A stretch of 64,000 nucleotides of DNA from positions 4,216,001-4,280,000 of the forward strand of contig NZ_AP025730.1 in assembly GCF_023734135.1 (NCBI RefSeq), read 5' to 3'. Each line of letters starts with the position of its first letter. The first letter of the stretch is position 1. Source of the stretch: Sphaerotilus microaerophilus (GTDB lineage Bacteria > Pseudomonadota > Gammaproteobacteria > Burkholderiales > Burkholderiaceae_C). Under the pieces are notes generated by a model. That model saw nothing but the letters and a program-made list of their open reading frames with translations. It did no database searches and was not told the origin of the DNA. Made by a program: the position numbers and the translations under genes. Shown here in pieces: positions 57,219 through 64,000 of this stretch.

Positions 57219-58259
57219 TTACTTGGCGGAGTACTGCTTGATCAACGCACGGGCTTCCTCGAACAGCCTCTTGCCGTCTTGGCCCTTGGCAGTGACCGTC
57301 TTGATCCACTCGTCGTCGATCTGCTCCGTCACCTTGACCCAGCGCTGGTACTCGGCCTGGTCGATGAAGGTGATCTTCTGGCCAGCGTCGCGGGCGATCT
57401 TCTGGTGCGGGCCGACGATCGCGTCGAACGCCGACTCACCCGCCCAGGCGGAGGTCGCCAGGCCGGAGTTGTCGTCGATCACCTTCTTCAGGTCCGCCGG
57501 CAGGCTGTCGTACTTGGCCTAGTTCATCGCGAAGGCAAAGATCGTGTTGGCCATGCGCGGCATGCCGGGGCTGGTGTCGAGCGCGAACTTGGCGATCTCC
57601 TGCAGCTTGATGGAAGGAGCACCTTCCCAGGGCACGCTGGCACCGTCGATCACGCCCTTGGAGAGCGACTCGGGCACCGCCGGCAGCGGCATCTGCACCG
57701 GCACCGCCCCCATCGCTGCGATCATCTGCGAGTTGATGCGCGTAGCGGCACGGATCTTCAGGCCCTTCAAGTCTTCCAGCTTGGTGACGTTCTTGTCACG
57801 AAAGTGCAGCAAGGTACCGTCGTGGACGTGGTTGAAGATCAACTTGACGCCCTTGAACTCGTCCAGCGCATTCTTCTGGATGTAGGTGTACAGCGCCTGG
57901 CTGCTGCCCTTCGAGGTCGTGGTCATGAACGGCAGCTCGAACACCTCGGACTTCGTGAACCGGCCCGCCGCGTAGGTGGGCACCGACCAGACGATGTCAG
58001 CCACGCCGTCACGGGCCTGGTCCATCAGCTGCGCCGGCGTACCGCCAAGCTGCATCGAAGGATAGATCTGGCACTTCAGGCGATCCTTGGACTCCTTCTG
58101 CACCTTGTCGCACCAGGGCTGGATGAGCTTGACCTGGGAGCTGGAGGTGCTGGGCAGGAAGTGGTGCACCTTGAGCACCACCTGCTGGGCCTGGGCGCCG
58201 AAGGCACTGGCGACCAGGGCGGCGGCCACGGCCAGCTTGGGAACGATCCTCGATGTCAT
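57219..58259 (-). pseudogene. dctP: TRAP transporter binding protein interrupted by an in-frame stop
   Basis: A DctP-type periplasmic binding protein with a signal peptide (cleavage after Ala-Gln-Ala, residue 25) and the family Arg-Ala-Ala-Thr-Arg-Ile-Asn core. The frame is open over 246 codons, then has TAG at 57519-57521, and resumes in the same frame with a normal DctP end for another 99 codons. The stop occupies a position where Lys (AAG) is expected, so one substitution explains it. Without the last 99 residues the protein would lack its closing helices. It could be a true nonsense mutation, a base-call error or rare readthrough. It is the last gene of the dctQMP operon. Confidence 0.85.
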
Positions 58260-58322
58260 GTCTGTCTCCTATCTCTGATTGCTAAGGTCGGGATTGAGGC
58301 CGAGATGCTGCCGCGCAATCCG

Positions 58323-59651
58323 TCAGCCGAAAGACCGGACGAGCACCAGCGAGACGCTCGGGAAGAGCACCAACGCCACGATGCGCACGAAGTCCGACAG
58401 CAGGAAGGGCACCACCCCCTTGAACGTGTCCGTCAGGGGCACGTCCTTCGCGAGGCGGTTGATGATGTAAACGTTCATCCCCACGGGAGGGTGGACAAGG
58501 CCGATCTCCACCACCATCAGCGCCAGGATACCGAACCAGACCGACTTGTCCGTCGGGTTCAAGCCCCAGAAGTCCAGGCCCATGATCATCGGGTAGAAGA
58601 TCGGGATGGTCAGCAGGATCATCGCCAGCGAGTCCATCACGCAACCCAGGAAGATGTAGATCACCAGGATCGCGGTGAGCACCAGCAACGGCGGCAGGCC
58701 GCTGCCCTGCACCCAGGTGGCCAGCTCGGCCGGCATCTGCGACAGCGCCAGTGCGGTATTGAGCATGTCTGCACCCATCAGCACCAGGAAGATCATCGCC
58801 GTGGCCTGGGCCGTGCCCAGCGCGCTGTCCATCAAGCCCTTCAGGCGCATGCCGCCGGTGAGGAACGCCAGCACGCCGCAAGCGGCGGCGCCGATTGCCG
58901 CGGCCTCGGTGGGGTTGGCCCAACCACCGTAGATGCCCACGATCACTACCACGAAGACCAGCAGCACCGGCAGCACCTCGATCAGCGCCTTGATGCGCTG
59001 CGGCCAGGGCGTGCGATCACCGGCCGGGCCGATGTGCGGCTTCCAGGCCACCAGGATCTGAATGACGAGCATGTAGCCCACCATCGCGATGATCCCCGGC
59101 AGCACGGCGGCCATGAAGAGCTTGCCGATCGACTCCTGCGTCAGGATGGCATAGATCACCAGCGGCACCGACGGCGGGATCATGATGCCCAGCGTGCCAC
59201 CTGCGGCCAAGGCCCCGGTGGCGAGGCTGCCGGCATAGCCATGACGCTTGAGCTCAGGCAGGGCCACCTGGCCCATCGTCGCGGCAGTAGCAAGAGATGA
59301 GCCGCAAATCGCCCCGAAGCCCGCGCAGGCGCCCACTGCCGCCATCGCAATGCCGCCGCGCCGGTGCCCCAGGAAGGCACTCACGAAACGGAACAGGCTG
59401 CGGCTCAGGCCGCCATGGGTGGCGAACTGCCCCATCAGCATGAACAGCGGCAGCACCGCCAGGTCGTAGTTCGACAGCCGGGCATAAGCGGCGTTCTTCA
59501 GCGTGTTCAGCAGGCCAGCACTCTCGCCGCCATTGAGAAAGATGTAGCCACCCGCCCCCGCCATGAACATCGCAATACCGATGGGCACGCGCACCACCAA
59601 CAGGACCATGAGAGCCAGGAAGATGAAGCCCCCGACGGCAATACCGCTCAT
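58323..59651 (-). CDS. dctM: TRAP transporter large permease
   Basis: A 442-residue DctM-type permease with about 12-13 membrane segments. Family blocks are Ala-Gly-Phe-Gly-Ala-Ile-Cys-Gly-Ser-Ser-Leu-Ala-Thr-Ala-Ala-Thr-Met, Gly-Thr-Leu-Gly-Ile-Met-Ile-Pro-Pro-Ser and Gly-Leu-Val-His-Pro-Pro-Val-Gly-Met-Asn. It imports organic acids using the ion gradient together with DctP and DctQ. Its ATG at 59651 overlaps the dctQ stop (ATGA). The substrate is not predictable from sequence. Confidence 0.93.
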   Translation of the reverse strand: MSGIAVGGFIFLALMVLLVVRVPIGIAMFMAGAGGYIFLNGGESAGLLNTLKNAAYARLSNYDLAVLPLFMLMGQFATHGGLSRSLFRFVSAFLGHRRGGIAMAAVGACAGFGAICGSSLATAATMGQVALPELKRHGYAGSLATGALAAGGTLGIMIPPSVPLVIYAILTQESIGKLFMAAVLPGIIAMVGYMLVIQILVAWKPHIGPAGDRTPWPQRIKALIEVLPVLLVFVVVIVGIYGGWANPTEAAAIGAAACGVLAFLTGGMRLKGLMDSALGTAQATAMIFLVLMGADMLNTALALSQMPAELATWVQGSGLPPLLVLTAILVIYIFLGCVMDSLAMILLTIPIFYPMIMGLDFWGLNPTDKSVWFGILALMVVEIGLVHPPVGMNVYIINRLAKDVPLTDTFKGVVPFLLSDFVRIVALVLFPSVSLVLVRSFG

Positions 59652-60196
59652 TTCACTGCCCCCTTGCCGACGTGCGTGATGAAGTGGAAACACATGTAGA
59701 ATCCAGCCGCGGCCAACAGCGCAAAGCCCGGCACCATCAGCACCTGGGCCACCCACACCGGCCAACCCAGGATCGCCGAGGTTTCGCCGTATTCCTTGAG
59801 GTTCATCGCGCCGATCCAGGTGCGCCAAGTGATCAACACACCAAACAGCGCCACGAGCAGCGAGCCGAAGGCGTCCAGCCAGGCCACCGTGCGCGGGTTC
59901 CAGTTCTGTGTGAAGAAGTCCACCTTCACGTCATTTCGCGTGAGATGGCAGTAGGCGAAGAAGGCGGCCGCACCGACGGCCGAACCCATCTGCATCAGTT
60001 CCAGGTCACCGGGCACCGGCGTGGCAGCCAGCTTGCGACCGACGATGGACACGATCGACATATTCACCAGCGCCACAAAGATCAGCCCGCCGAGCACCGA
60101 GCCCAGCTTGCACAGCCACACCAGCGCTCGCCCCACGGGACCAAAGCCGGCAAAGGCATCACCGGGCGCATCCGGCATCGGTTCTTGCATCGTCAT
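59648..60196 (-). CDS. dctQ: TRAP transporter small permease
   Basis: A 182-residue membrane protein with four hydrophobic segments and the DctQ landmark Arg-Lys-Leu...Pro-Gly-Asp-Leu-Glu-Leu-Met in the first third, followed by Phe-Phe-Ala-Tyr-Cys-His-Leu-Thr-Arg-Asn-Asp-Val-Lys-Val-Asp. It is the first gene of the dctQMP operon. The 207 bases upstream hold a small palindrome (60322-60338, 6-base arms) that could be an operator, but no confident promoter was seen. Confidence 0.9.
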   Translation of the reverse strand: MTMQEPMPDAPGDAFAGFGPVGRALVWLCKLGSVLGGLIFVALVNMSIVSIVGRKLAATPVPGDLELMQMGSAVGAAAFFAYCHLTRNDVKVDFFTQNWNPRTVAWLDAFGSLLVALFGVLITWRTWIGAMNLKEYGETSAILGWPVWVAQVLMVPGFALLAAAGFYMCFHFITHVGKGAVK

Positions 60197-60403
60197 CTCC
60201 TCGTTGTCGCCCGGTGGCTTCTTTCCCGCAGTCCGGACAGGGTCTGTCCCACGCCAAGCGCAGGCGGCGCGATTGTGGCGATGCCGAGCAATGCCGTCCA
60301 GGCAAAGTCAAACCTACCTGATATGCCTCACCGGCATAGGATCATGGCCACTCCGCGGCTTTTCCCGGCACTGCTGCCACGTCTGTGCGGGACGGGCGCA
60401 GCT

Positions 60404-60709
60404 TCAGACAGAAACCGTCGAGGCCTCGCCATCCGGCTGCGCGGCACGGCGAAGTTCATCCACCGTGTAGCCCTCGCGCAGCAGTGCGGCGCGAAGCCAG
60501 TCGGGCTGCCCACCCTCGCCGTCCCACGTCAGTCCAGAGACGGGATGACGATAGCGGAGAACAGGCGCCGCCTTCGCAAGCGGCATCACGGTCGGCTTGC
60601 CTCGCAGCTCATGCAGACTGATCTGCCAGAAATCCATCAGCCGGCGGATCTTTCGGATCGCAACGAGCTTTTCTGGATCTTCGATCGAGACGAGGTCCTG
60701 GTTTTTCAT
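60404..60709 (-). CDS. H-NS-family DNA-binding protein
   Basis: A 101-residue protein. The C-terminal 45 residues match the H-NS DNA-binding fold: Tyr-Arg-His-Pro-Val-Ser-Gly-Leu-Thr-Trp-Asp-Gly-Glu-Gly-Gly-Gln-Pro-Asp-Trp-Leu. The usual basic AT-hook-like core (Gln/Arg-Gly-Arg) reads Glu-Gly-Gly-Gln, so minor-groove affinity may be altered. The N-terminal half is shorter than in standard H-NS. The ATG at 60709 gives the whole domain; an extension to 60805 would add a hydrophobic stretch unlike the family. Confidence 0.72.
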   Translation of the reverse strand: MKNQDLVSIEDPEKLVAIRKIRRLMDFWQISLHELRGKPTVMPLAKAAPVLRYRHPVSGLTWDGEGGQPDWLRAALLREGYTVDELRRAAQPDGEASTVSV

Positions 60710-60862
60710 CGACGACTGCAATGGGCTGACAACGGTCCCCAGAACGGGGACGAACAAGACAATTGGGCAACTGCAGATCAGCAGACTATAAAACCAGCGC
60801 CACACAACCTGTGCCCGGGGTTGTCATCAAGGGGGTTTGTCAGCCGACCGCCCAAGGTAGCC

Positions 60863-60868
60863 TACAAT
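60863..60868 (+). promoter_or_regulatory. Candidate -10 element of the SRP RNA gene
   Basis: TACAAT lies eight bases before the inferred 5' end of the SRP RNA. A TTGTCA at 60837-60842 could be the -35, but at 20 bases the spacing is long. Confidence 0.5.
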
Positions 60869-60875
60869 CGCCGTT

Positions 60876-60971
60876 GACGGGCCTCCCTGCATGGGGGCGC
60901 GGCCAACCGGGTCAGGTCGGGAACGAAGCAGCCCTAACCGTTAGCACTCAGTGCCAGGGTTCAGGCTCGTC
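60876..60971 (+). ncRNA. ffs: 4.5S signal recognition particle RNA
   Basis: About 96 bases. The invariant domain IV core is present: a GGTCAGGTC strand, the GGAAC-type tetraloop region and GAAGCAGCC on the return strand (60910-60938). The ends pair over nine bases (60876-60884 with 60963-60971, one G-U pair) and set the limits. It binds Ffh and targets membrane proteins to FtsY. The last two bases overlap the stop codon of the convergent HDOD gene. Confidence 0.93.
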
Positions 60972-62715
60972 ACCTTCTCAAGCTCGAGCCAGGCGAATCA
61001 GCCTCCTGCTTCAGCGCTTTCTGCGTTGCCAGCTGTGATCGCTCGGCTGCACTTCGCAGGTCGACGGCCTTGACATCCAGCGTCCTGGCATAGCGAGCAG
61101 CGACGTGCTCCAAATCGCGCTCCATCGACAATCCCACGCGTTGCCAGGCATCGAGCGTCTCGCCGGCACAACTCGCCACCAGCCGCACCCAGTCGGGTGC
61201 ATGCTGGGGCACCCGGACAGCTTGGTCACGCCCCAGAGGCGTTGCCAACAGCTCCAACCCCTGGTCTGCCCCCCACTGGCGTAGCACGGCACGCCCCAAT
61301 GCGGGCAGTTCCACGCCGATCACCAGCCGGGCCGCCAGGGCCTCGTCAGGCTCGGACTCAGGCCGTTCGTCGCCCTCCTCGACCCGTGGTGCTGGCCGCA
61401 TGAGTGCGGCGATCTGGGCCGCCTCGTCCGGGAAGTGGTACAGCACCAACAAGCGACCGAGCTGCTGCAGTTGCGCCGCCAGCGAGACCATGTCGAGCGG
61501 CAGTCCCGCAGGAGCCAGCAGCCGGGCCAGCAAGCTGACCTGACGCGCACGCAGCAGGGCAACCCGTAGAGGCGCCGCCTGGGTGGCGGGCAGCAATCCG
61601 GGCCAGGGCCTGAGCGCGCCGGCGGCACGCCGCACCCCCCGGAGGCCGATGAGCTGCACGGCACGCCCCACGCTGGTGACCGGGTCGGCATCCGGTGCCC
61701 GCTGCGCTGCGGTGTTGAGCTGCCGCAGCAGCTCCAGCGCCAGGGCCGGATCCTCCAGGATCAGCTCCACCACCGACTGGAGCGGCTCCGAATCCATCCC
61801 GACGACTTTGGACACCCGGGCCGCGAGACCTGGCAAGGCGGGCAGGTGACCCGCCGCCCGCGAGCGCGCCAACAGGATGGCAAGCACGTTCGCGCGGCCC
61901 TCGGCGGCGTTCTGGCGCCACTCGTCAACGGCGCGAAAGAGACTGCGCGCACTCAGGTAACGCCGCGACGCCTGCGTGGCAGTCGCCCGATCGACGATGG
62001 CGGCCAGCACCTCCGGTACCGGCTGGGGCAGCGTGGCCGGCAGGCGCACCGGCTCGCGTACCAGACGACCCAGCACGGACGGCAAATCGGCCTCTCCCAG
62101 CGGTGGTGTGCCGCTGAGCAACTGATGCATCAGCAGGCCGACGCCAAGCACGTCCCGTTCGCTGGCAACCCCGCCTTCAGTCAGCGGTGGCGGCGCCACC
62201 ACTGCCAGGCCCCAGGGGATCACGCGGCCGGCGCGATCGATCAGCAGGCTGTGCAGGCCGACATCGCCGTGCGTGAGGCCCGCGTCGTGCGCCGCAGCCA
62301 GTCCGTCCAGGACATCACTGCACCAACTGGCGATATCCAGCGCCGTGTTGACCTCGGCACGCCCGTTCAACCACTCTCCCAATGTCTGGGCGCCCTGGCG
62401 AGGCTGACAGGCCACATAGAGCCAGCCGGCGTACTGCCCGATCTCGGAAGGTGCCTGCAGCCGCGGATGGTCGATGCGCGCGGCACGTCGCGCCGCATCG
62501 AGCGCCCGCTTGAGGCCCTCGGCGCCCGCAGAACTGGCTCGCCGCGGCAGCATCAGCAGCACATCCTGCATGCTGCGCGAATCCTCGGCCAGCCAGGCCA
62601 TCGTGAGGGAACTGCGTCCGAGCAACCGCTTCAGCCCGAAGGGACCGAAGCGGCGCTGCGTGATCTGCGCGGGGAAACCGGGCTGGCTGGCCGATGAGGG
62701 CTGCAAAGCGTTCAT
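60970..62715 (-). CDS. Pseudokinase-HDOD fusion protein
   Basis: A 581-residue protein. Residues 20-270 resemble a eukaryotic-type Ser/Thr kinase: the catalytic loop region reads Thr-His-Gly-Asp-Val-Gly-Leu-His-Ser, where His-Arg-Asp-Leu-Lys-Pro-x-Asn is expected, and the DFG position reads Pro-Trp-Gly, so it is probably a pseudokinase. Residues 290-520 are an HDOD domain (Pro-Ala-Leu-Pro-Gly-Leu-Ala-Ala-Arg-Val, Leu-Ile-Gly-Leu-Arg-Gly-Val-Arg), a signalling relative of HD phosphohydrolases lacking the metal site. ATG 62715 is chosen because kinase-like sequence starts soon after. Such proteins often act in motility or c-di-GMP signalling; the partner is unknown. Confidence 0.8.
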   Translation of the reverse strand: MNALQPSSASQPGFPAQITQRRFGPFGLKRLLGRSSLTMAWLAEDSRSMQDVLLMLPRRASSAGAEGLKRALDAARRAARIDHPRLQAPSEIGQYAGWLYVACQPRQGAQTLGEWLNGRAEVNTALDIASWCSDVLDGLAAAHDAGLTHGDVGLHSLLIDRAGRVIPWGLAVVAPPPLTEGGVASERDVLGVGLLMHQLLSGTPPLGEADLPSVLGRLVREPVRLPATLPQPVPEVLAAIVDRATATQASRRYLSARSLFRAVDEWRQNAAEGRANVLAILLARSRAAGHLPALPGLAARVSKVVGMDSEPLQSVVELILEDPALALELLRQLNTAAQRAPDADPVTSVGRAVQLIGLRGVRRAAGALRPWPGLLPATQAAPLRVALLRARQVSLLARLLAPAGLPLDMVSLAAQLQQLGRLLVLYHFPDEAAQIAALMRPAPRVEEGDERPESEPDEALAARLVIGVELPALGRAVLRQWGADQGLELLATPLGRDQAVRVPQHAPDWVRLVASCAGETLDAWQRVGLSMERDLEHVAARYARTLDVKAVDLRSAAERSQLATQKALKQEADSPGSSLRR

Positions 62716-62973
62716 GCAGGGCGGTCGACGGAGAAGGCCCTTCTGCGCACACGCAGGGCCGATCGTGCGCATTGGAACCGCGCCCCCGCAAGCAGGATCT
62801 GCCGAACAGCAGCGCGATCCCGCCCGATTCCGCGGGAACAACGTCGAGTCGTCAACGACGGACCCGGCAGCACCCGGTAACGCCCGTCCATCGGTGCTCC
62901 AGGCGGCTTCGTGCCAGAATCACGGCCATTGGCCGATGCTTCGGTCTGCCTTCAGCCACCCACGGAAGCTTTC

Positions 62974-63303
62974 ATGAGCAGCGATCTCATCAAACACGTT
63001 TCGGATGCTTCGTTCGAATTGGACGTGATCAAGTCGGACAAGCCGGTTCTGGTCGATTACTGGGCCGAGTGGTGCGGCCCCTGCAAGATGATTGCGCCCC
63101 TCCTGGACGATGTAGCCAGCCAGTTCAGCGATCAGTTGCAGGTGGCAAAGATGAACGTGGACGAGAATCGTGCTGTGCCGGCCCAGTTCGGCATCCGCGG
63201 CATCCCGACGTTGATGATCTTCAAGAACGGCCAGCTGGCTGCCACGCGCGTCGGTGCACTGAGCAAGGTGCAGTTGACTGAATTCGTCTCCCAGAATCTA
63301 TAA
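62974..63303 (+). CDS. trxA: Thioredoxin
   Basis: A 109-residue thioredoxin with the redox site Trp33-Cys34-Gly35-Pro36-Cys37 and the cis-proline in Gly-Ile-Pro-Thr-Leu. It reduces disulfides in the cytoplasm. Start 62974 gives the standard length; an in-frame ATG 21 codons upstream would add a non-conserved extension. It precedes rho, the usual trxA-rho arrangement in betaproteobacteria. The 258 bases upstream, shared with the divergent HDOD gene, contain its promoter but no element I could define with confidence. Confidence 0.96.
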   Translation: MSSDLIKHVSDASFELDVIKSDKPVLVDYWAEWCGPCKMIAPLLDDVASQFSDQLQVAKMNVDENRAVPAQFGIRGIPTLMIFKNGQLAATRVGALSKVQLTEFVSQNL

Positions 63304-63304
63304 T
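63274..63304 (+). promoter_or_regulatory. Candidate rho promoter inside the trxA end
   Basis: TTGACT (63274-63279) and TATAAT (63299-63304) lie 19 bases apart across the trxA stop. Both hexamers are close to the sigma-70 consensus although spacing is two bases longer than ideal. It would place the rho transcript start near 63311, just before the leader hairpin. Confidence 0.5.
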
Positions 63305-63312
63305 TGGTGCTC

Positions 63313-63339
63313 GCGAAGCCAGAATCTGTCTGGTTTCGC
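63313..63339 (+). terminator. Hairpin in the trxA-rho gap
   Basis: An 11-base stem with one G-U pair (63313-63323 with 63329-63339) and a 5-base loop lies nine bases after the trxA stop. There is no following T-run. It may be a trxA terminator, or part of the rho leader, where rho expression is often autoregulated. Confidence 0.5.
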
Positions 63340-63560
63340 CTCCAGCCACTGTGCGCAGGAGCGTGAAACGGGTCGCAAGCATTGCAGCGCCCTCACCTCT
63401 CACGATCGCGCACAGCGTCGGCTCACCTTCCCCACCTTGCATTGCCACCCCGAGCTGATCGGCCTCCGCTCAGGTGCATCGCTCGGGTCCCCAGGTGACC
63501 GACCTTCCGGCATGCGTTGAGGGCCAGACGCAGCCTCGAATTCCAGGGTTCGCCCTTCCC

Positions 63561-64000
63561 ATGCATCTTTCCGAACTGAAGGCACAGCACATCTCGGCAC
63601 TCGTCAAGATGGCTGAAACGCTCGAGATCGAGAACGCCAGCCGCATGCGCAAGCAGGAGCTGATGTTCGCCATCATGAAGAAGCGCGCCCGGCAGGGTGA
63701 GCAGATCTTCGGCGACGGCGTGCTTGAGGTGTTGCCGGACGGCTTCGGCTTCCTGCGCGCACTGGACGCCAGCTTCCTGGCGAGCACGGACGACATCTAC
63801 CTCTCGCCCAGCCAGATCAGGCGCTTCAACCTCCACACTGGCGACATGGTCGAGGGTGAGGTGCGCGTGCCCAAGGATGGCGAGCGCTACTTTGCCCTCG
63901 TCAAGGTGGACCGCGTCAACGACATGACGCCGGAGGAGAGCAAGAACAAGATCATGTTCGAGAACTTGACGCCGCTGTTCCCCAAGGAACAGTTCAAGCT
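63561..64000 (+). CDS. rho: Transcription termination factor Rho, N-terminal part
   Basis: The first 146 residues are present; the gene runs off the window. The N-terminal helical domain ([17 protein letters not shown]) and the RNA-binding cold-shock fold ([24 protein letters not shown]) are closely like E. coli Rho. It is an ATP-driven RNA translocase that ends transcription. The 257-base leader between trxA and rho contains a promoter candidate and a hairpin. Confidence 0.97.
   Translation, partial: MHLSELKAQHISALVKMAETLEIENASRMRKQELMFAIMKKRARQGEQIFGDGVLEVLPDGFGFLRALDASFLASTDDIYLSPSQIRRFNLHTGDMVEGEVRVPKDGERYFALVKVDRVNDMTPEESKNKIMFENLTPLFPKEQFK

Noticed and set aside
60260..60320. Possible sigma-54 promoter upstream of dctQ
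   Set aside because: The GG and GC elements are 8 rather than 10 bases apart, so the consensus is not met.

Overview
The window is GC-rich (roughly 70%) chromosomal DNA from a methylotrophic betaproteobacterium, most likely a Burkholderiales of the Methylibium/Leptothrix/Rubrivivax kind. The reasons are the tetrahydromethanopterin (H4MPT) formaldehyde/formate module with Fhc, a lanthanide-type methanol dehydrogenase XoxF with its XoxG/XoxJ partners, the trxA-rho arrangement and the codon use. Taxonomy is inferred from gene content only. No insertion sequences, tRNAs, rRNAs, phage genes or CRISPR arrays were seen.

Layout. (1) 1-12.9 kb: one-carbon metabolism. A DUF447 fragment and homologues of the methylofuran-cofactor enzymes MfnB, MfnE, MfnF and MfnD, plus a HisA-like barrel, sit beside the translationally coupled fhcBADC operon (formyltransferase/hydrolase complex). 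These are followed by a Fae paralogue without its catalytic histidine, a fused PabB-PabC enzyme (p-aminobenzoate, an H4MPT precursor) and a HAD phosphatase. (2) 12.9-21 kb: a MASE1 hybrid histidine kinase coupled to a REC-GGDEF-EAL protein, an orphan solute-binding protein and small hypothetical proteins. (3) 21.1-31.5 kb: a methanol-oxidation cluster on the minus strand, xoxF-xoxG-xoxJ followed by exported accessory proteins. The accessory set has two SoxYZ-like carriers, a quinoprotein-relay metallo-hydrolase homologue, a thioredoxin-like Tat protein, a YVTN propeller and an MxaD-like SRPBCC protein. (4) 31.9-36.7 kb: pterin dehydratase, hydroxypyruvate/glyoxylate reductase, Na+/H+ antiporter, nitroreductase and an HDAC-like deacetylase.

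(5) 36.7-53 kb: the most unusual region. A minus-strand operon encodes a giant exported repeat protein of about 3,890 residues, now split by a single-base slip in a six-base homopolymer, then a 1,139-residue outer-membrane-barrel-like protein and an OmpA-family peptidoglycan-binding protein. The giant gene holds nine copies of a 669-bp repeat and three copies of a 618-bp repeat, all cysteine-containing Ig-like domain pairs.

(6) 53.4-64 kb: a CBS-domain protein divergent from a P-type cation ATPase, a TRAP transporter whose binding-protein gene carries an in-frame stop, an H-NS-type protein, the 4.5S SRP RNA, a pseudokinase-HDOD protein, thioredoxin and the start of rho.

How it fits together: XoxF oxidises methanol in the periplasm and passes electrons to XoxG. 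Formaldehyde is taken to formate by the H4MPT/methylofuran pathway, whose cofactor-making genes are physically linked to Fhc. Pterin dehydratase and hydroxypyruvate reductase plausibly support cofactor recycling and C1 assimilation. The giant surface-protein operon is unrelated to C1 metabolism and is the best candidate for an undescribed system.
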